Made by a program: the position numbers and the translations under genes. A stretch of DNA of 64,000 bases from contig NC_086386.1 in NCBI RefSeq assembly GCF_036588685.1, forward strand, positions 31,053,883 to 31,117,882, given 5' to 3'. The notes below the pieces were generated by a model. That model saw only the letters and a program-made list of their open reading frames with translations. It was not told where the DNA came from and did no database searches. This document shows, piece after piece, positions 60,766-64,000 of this stretch (position 1 is the stretch's first letter; every line of letters starts with the position of its first letter). Source of the DNA: Mytilus trossulus. Its lineage: Eukaryota; Mollusca; Bivalvia; Mytilida; Mytilidae.

Positions 60766-61384
60766 AATATAGGCGATTAAGCTATATCACAATATTTGCA
60801 AATCAATTTAAGGAAAACAGAGAGATGATTCACCGAGTGTCGTGCCCCAGAATTTTCGTTTATTTTTATCATGTTGCTGTAAGGCTAGGGTACCTGATGA
60901 GGATAATGCCTAGGTAATATAAAACCTAAACCGAAACACCAGGTGAATTTACATCATCAAACCAATTAGTTCTTATCTATGCGTATTTATGCGTGTATGA
61001 TTTTACTATTGAAGTAATAATAGATAGATACTTGCCTACATAGTTTGGTTCAAAACGAAACTAATAGTGAATAGTTACCAAAAGTACCAGGATTATAATT
61101 AATAGTAATATTTACCGACTATTTCAAATATTTAAATAGAAAAAAACCGACATATGTATTTAATGATACAATAGGTCACTGATTCTCTGAAGATATATAC
61201 TGTTACAAAAATAGAGGAGTATGTCCTAGCGATAATATTGAGATGTTTTGATTGCTTAAGGACTCGTTCTTATTTCAACATCTTTGAAGATTTATGTTGT
61301 TACAAGAAAAGAAGAATTGTGTCTTAGGAGTTGTATTGAGATATTTGGATTGGTTAAGGACTCGTTTTTATTTAAACATTAAAC
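60766..61384 (+). other. PLE 3' UTR
   Basis: Nearly identical to 53607-54215 and, inverted, to 52035-52650. It holds the hammerhead-like motif and two related segments 'gattgcttaaggactcg' and 'ttggttaaggactcg' near the end. The terminal sequence is 'tttttatttaaacatt'. Confidence 0.75.
60889..60950 (+). ncRNA. Hammerhead-like core in PLE 3' UTR (right copy)
   Basis: CTGATGA (60894-60900) and GAAAC (60933-60937), identical to the left copy at 53735-53778, about 130 bases after the RT stop. Confidence 0.4.
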
Positions 61385-62290
61385 TTTGAACATTTCAAAC
61401 CAATCAACAATATTTGATCAACGTTCTTGACAATATTACACAGAATGCATTTGAACTCTATCGTTTATGAATTTATCATGCCATAGAAATATAAGTAGAA
61501 GTAACACGGTCATTTAAAAAAACCCACAAAAACAACAACGACGCATAATGCAAAAGCAGCACAGCATGAACCCTAAGTATACACAATGGGTTTAGACTGT
61601 AATTATCGACAGATAACCTGTTCTAGATATACAATGCATACTTTACATATAGACAATTCTGAACGTTGACACAATCAAAAGTGGTATGTAATTAATATTG
61701 GTTTTCGACAGGATTTGATCGGATAAATATATAGGAAAATACAGAGCTCATATTTTATATCTTTTATCTCGTAAAAGCATAAAATTTTTTACAGCAGTGA
61801 CAATTCACAGTTGCGACGAAAGAACTGGTTTAATAATTACGCAAAGAAATAGATGTAATATTTCTTAGAAAATAAGAACTTATTCAACATTCCATAAAAT
61901 GTTAACGAGTGTTTACTTATTTGTATACGAAAGTAAATGTATAAACAAATACTTAGCAAACAAAAGATCGAGGTTATTTGAAATAATCATATGAATTGAT
62001 GAGTTAAAATTTTCGATTTTCACAACCGACATGGAACCTTCAAGTGACGGAAAGATGTAATATACCAGATTAAGTGACCGACAACCAGCACTAAAATTGA
62101 ATAAAAAGTTAATTGTTTGTTTTTTTTTTCTTTGTTTTAACATCCGATTCAATAAGATGACTTAATATTTCAACATTGTACTCGAGGATTCATATTTCTT
62201 GGAGTGAAACTTCTGGGTTTGCTCACTTCTGGGGAAAGTAAAAATCAGAAAAGCGCTTTGGAAGGGTTAAAAAGTAAAAATTATGTCTTT
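61385..62290 (+). repeat. Right 0.9-kb direct repeat flanking the PLE
   Basis: Counterpart of 51132-52034. It starts directly after the element's 3' end and stops at 'gtcttt', after which single-copy-looking flank begins. A minus-strand frame at 61913-62152 is not convincing as a gene. Confidence 0.85.
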
Positions 62291-63187
62291 AAATCGTTGC
62301 TGTCATTCATTTATTAGTTACAAAATAAGATTAAAGGTAAGATAAATATACTGTCGAGAAATATACACAGAAAAGAAAAGAAAAACATAGACAGTTGAGT
62401 AAAATCATAACCCACATAATAGTGTACTAAAAAGAACTCACACTAGGGGTTGTTTATCAACCCCTGACTACCCTGGCATTTCTCGTAGGTAGGTATGAAA
62501 AGCAATCACTGAAAATCAAGAAATACCTGGATAATACGAATCCTTTAAAACAAGGAATACATGTACCATTTCCTAGAACTTATTGTTTGTTTTGTCCACT
62601 GTTCAAAGCTTAAAAGGGAATTAAACTTCGAAGAGAACACACAATAAGTAAAACGACGTGAAACAAATAATGAAGTTTTCCTTCATCTAGCAAGTACAAT
62701 AACTAATACCATTGTTTTATATGCTTTATCACAGAAGTAAATTTGTGTTTTGCCAAGGCGTTGACATTTGTTCCTCTCCAATAAATGACAATATAATTAT
62801 TTTCGTAAAACAGTGAAAAACGTTGAGATACAAAGCCATATTTTCATACAATGATATTATAATCAGACACATGACGATTTATGCATAACATTAAATGATA
62901 AAAATAGATTTCTAACTTCGAACTGAATAATAAATATGATAAGTTTTCAACACTGACCTTTGTCTTCTGATTTGTGGGTTTATGACTATTCGTATGTATA
63001 TGTATTGATTTTTTAACAACTTACAGTTAAATACATGTACATGAGTGTATTGAAATATTAATTGATATTAGTACTTAAATGTTAAATACACTAAACATAA
63101 TCGCAATTTTTGTTTAGATTTTAAACTTACATTTAATACCATATATTTAGATAACAGATTAACATTACTTCGTCATATATTTCTGTA
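62291..63187. other. Flanking sequence, no gene seen
   Basis: AT-rich. Parts (62580-62660 and 62950-63180) align with 48770-48840 and 49440-49680, as expected if this is one side of an old segmental duplication. Confidence 0.45.
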
Positions 63188-63452
63188 TGCTAGTGACCTA
63201 ATACGATATATATGTGGTCAGTAAATTACATATTGGGATTCGAGCTTCGTTCACATCTCATATGGAATTTTATGACCCCATAAAAGTTATATATATTAGG
63301 TCACTTACACACCATGTAACTAATATTACATGTGTTGTTATCGACCTTATACGATATAAATAGGGTAAGTAAATTTCCTATGGGATGTGAGCGAAGCTCA
63401 AATCCCGATATGAAATTTATCGACCCCATATATATCGTATTAGGTCAGTAGC
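63188..63452. repeat. Fold-back repeat of about 265 bp
   Basis: 'gctagtgacctaatacgatatatatg' and '...gattcgagcttcgttcacatc' at the left mirror 'gatgtgagcgaagctcaaatc...atatatatcgtattaggtcagtagc' at the right. A second pair of short 'attaggtcac' copies lies inside. Confidence 0.7.
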
Positions 63453-64000
63453 ACACTATTAAACGAATTTATCTTACTGACTATCTTTACATGTTGTAAT
63501 TAAACTAGTAGCCTATCAAAGTGATCTAGTCTTCAATACCTTTCGTTTAAAAATCTACTTCCATTGGTATATACATAAACAAATGCCAACAATAATAACG
63601 TGTAACTTTAAATGCTTTTAATGAATTTATTTCAATCGTTCATCATCACTTTTTTCGTCTGTTGAAACATTTAAGATTTTTTCTGAACACAGTGTTGTTT
63701 TTAAAAAGGCGTAACACCAGTTCTAACTATATATTGAAATTAACCCCTTAACCTATATCGAACCGTACTAACCTAATATGGAATAAACAAGGTCTCCACG
63801 CGGTTGCTTTTAACCAATCATATCCCTAGAAATGTATAGGAGTTACGATAATAATGTGTACACATTTGGCTATCGTTTTTAACCATTAGAAGTTCATTTT
63901 TATTGTGATGGTTGGTTGCTGTGTTAAAGACTTTCTTTTAAAATGTTTTATTTTTATTTTTTAGTAGCATGCAAGTTGATAAATAACTAATAACTCTAGA
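63453..64000. other. Right end, nothing recognised
   Basis: AT-rich sequence without convincing coding frames or recognised repeats. Confidence 0.4.

Larger units (their letters stand above)
52035..61384 (+). mobile_element. Penelope-like retroelement insertion, tandem and inverted copies
   Basis: Composite of three parts. An inverted copy of the element's 3' end covers 52035-52726. A 5'-truncated direct copy (3' part of the RT ORF plus 3' UTR) covers 52727-54215. A full copy with ORF1 and ORF2 covers 54216-61384. A partial tandem copy serving as a pseudo-LTR, together with an inverted fragment at the 5' side, is known architecture for Penelope-like elements. The RT ends with PPIIAYQKHKNLKEYL...SKLK and stops, with no CxxC finger or GIY-YIG nuclease after it, as in endonuclease-lacking PLE lineages. 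The copies differ by well under 1%, so the insertion is young. Confidence 0.85.

Noticed and set aside
51132..62290. Reading the 0.9-kb direct repeats as LTRs of an LTR retrotransposon
   Set aside because: There is no gag-pol, integrase, protease, primer-binding site or polypurine tract. The RT is of PLE type, and the repeats resemble an older flanking duplication rather than terminal repeats.
1..64000. CRISPR arrays, tRNA and rRNA genes
   Set aside because: The tandem arrays lack unique spacers between short constant repeats and lie in eukaryotic dispersed elements. No tRNA cloverleaf or rRNA sequence was recognised by eye.

Overview
This window looks like nuclear DNA of a marine bivalve, most likely a mussel (Mytilus-like). 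The evidence is AT-rich sequence, spliced genes with long GT-AG introns, and many dispersed-repeat families I recognise from mussel genomes. Examples are the 'gatgtggtatgattgccaatgagac' type, the 'ccactggacgttaagcaacc' type, the 'tttatacgaccgca' type and pearl-like tandem-core elements with ACGG tails. The species call is inference from memory, not from a search.

Three host genes are supported, all on the minus strand. (1) A single-coding-exon F-box protein of the FBXO39/FBXO33 kind, 444 aa, lies at 2294-3628. (2) An ACSF2-type mitochondrial acyl-CoA synthetase spans 33096 to 14392 in 15 coding exons that I could place by splice sites and phase (about 591 aa). Its first exon carries a TCTCGCGAGA promoter-type motif. 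(3) A small four-exon, four-helix membrane protein of the TMEM272-like family spans 43277 to 39155 (201 aa). Everything else in 1-51 kb is intergenic or intronic sequence filled with non-autonomous repeats. These include two large inverted-repeat elements (6.7-8.3 and 9.7-11.1 kb), two ~160-bp near-perfect palindromes, tandem arrays, a MITE with a clean 8-bp target duplication and a pearl/Helitron-like array in an ACSF2 intron.

The right end (51.1-62.3 kb) is the most unusual part. A Penelope-like retroelement (PLE) with two ORFs sits between two ~0.9-kb direct repeats that are about 99% identical and start and stop at the element edges. The first ORF encodes a coiled-coil/RGG protein. The second encodes a reverse transcriptase that ends without the GIY-YIG endonuclease. 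The element has PLE architecture: a full copy is preceded by a 5'-truncated tandem copy, which is itself preceded by an inverted ~690-bp copy of the 3' end. The second ORF of the full copy has been split after nine codons by a 2.37-kb TIR element with a 6-bp target duplication. The termini of that TIR element are arrays of the palindrome TAACGCGTTA, and it carries a decayed second PLE reverse transcriptase. Hammerhead-like core motifs follow the RT ORF in both PLE lineages, and a four-copy hairpin array lies between the two ORFs. Flanking sequence at 45.8-49.7 kb is an older paralogous copy of the DNA around the insertion.

Exon boundaries were read by eye from splice consensus and phase. No alignment or database search was run.
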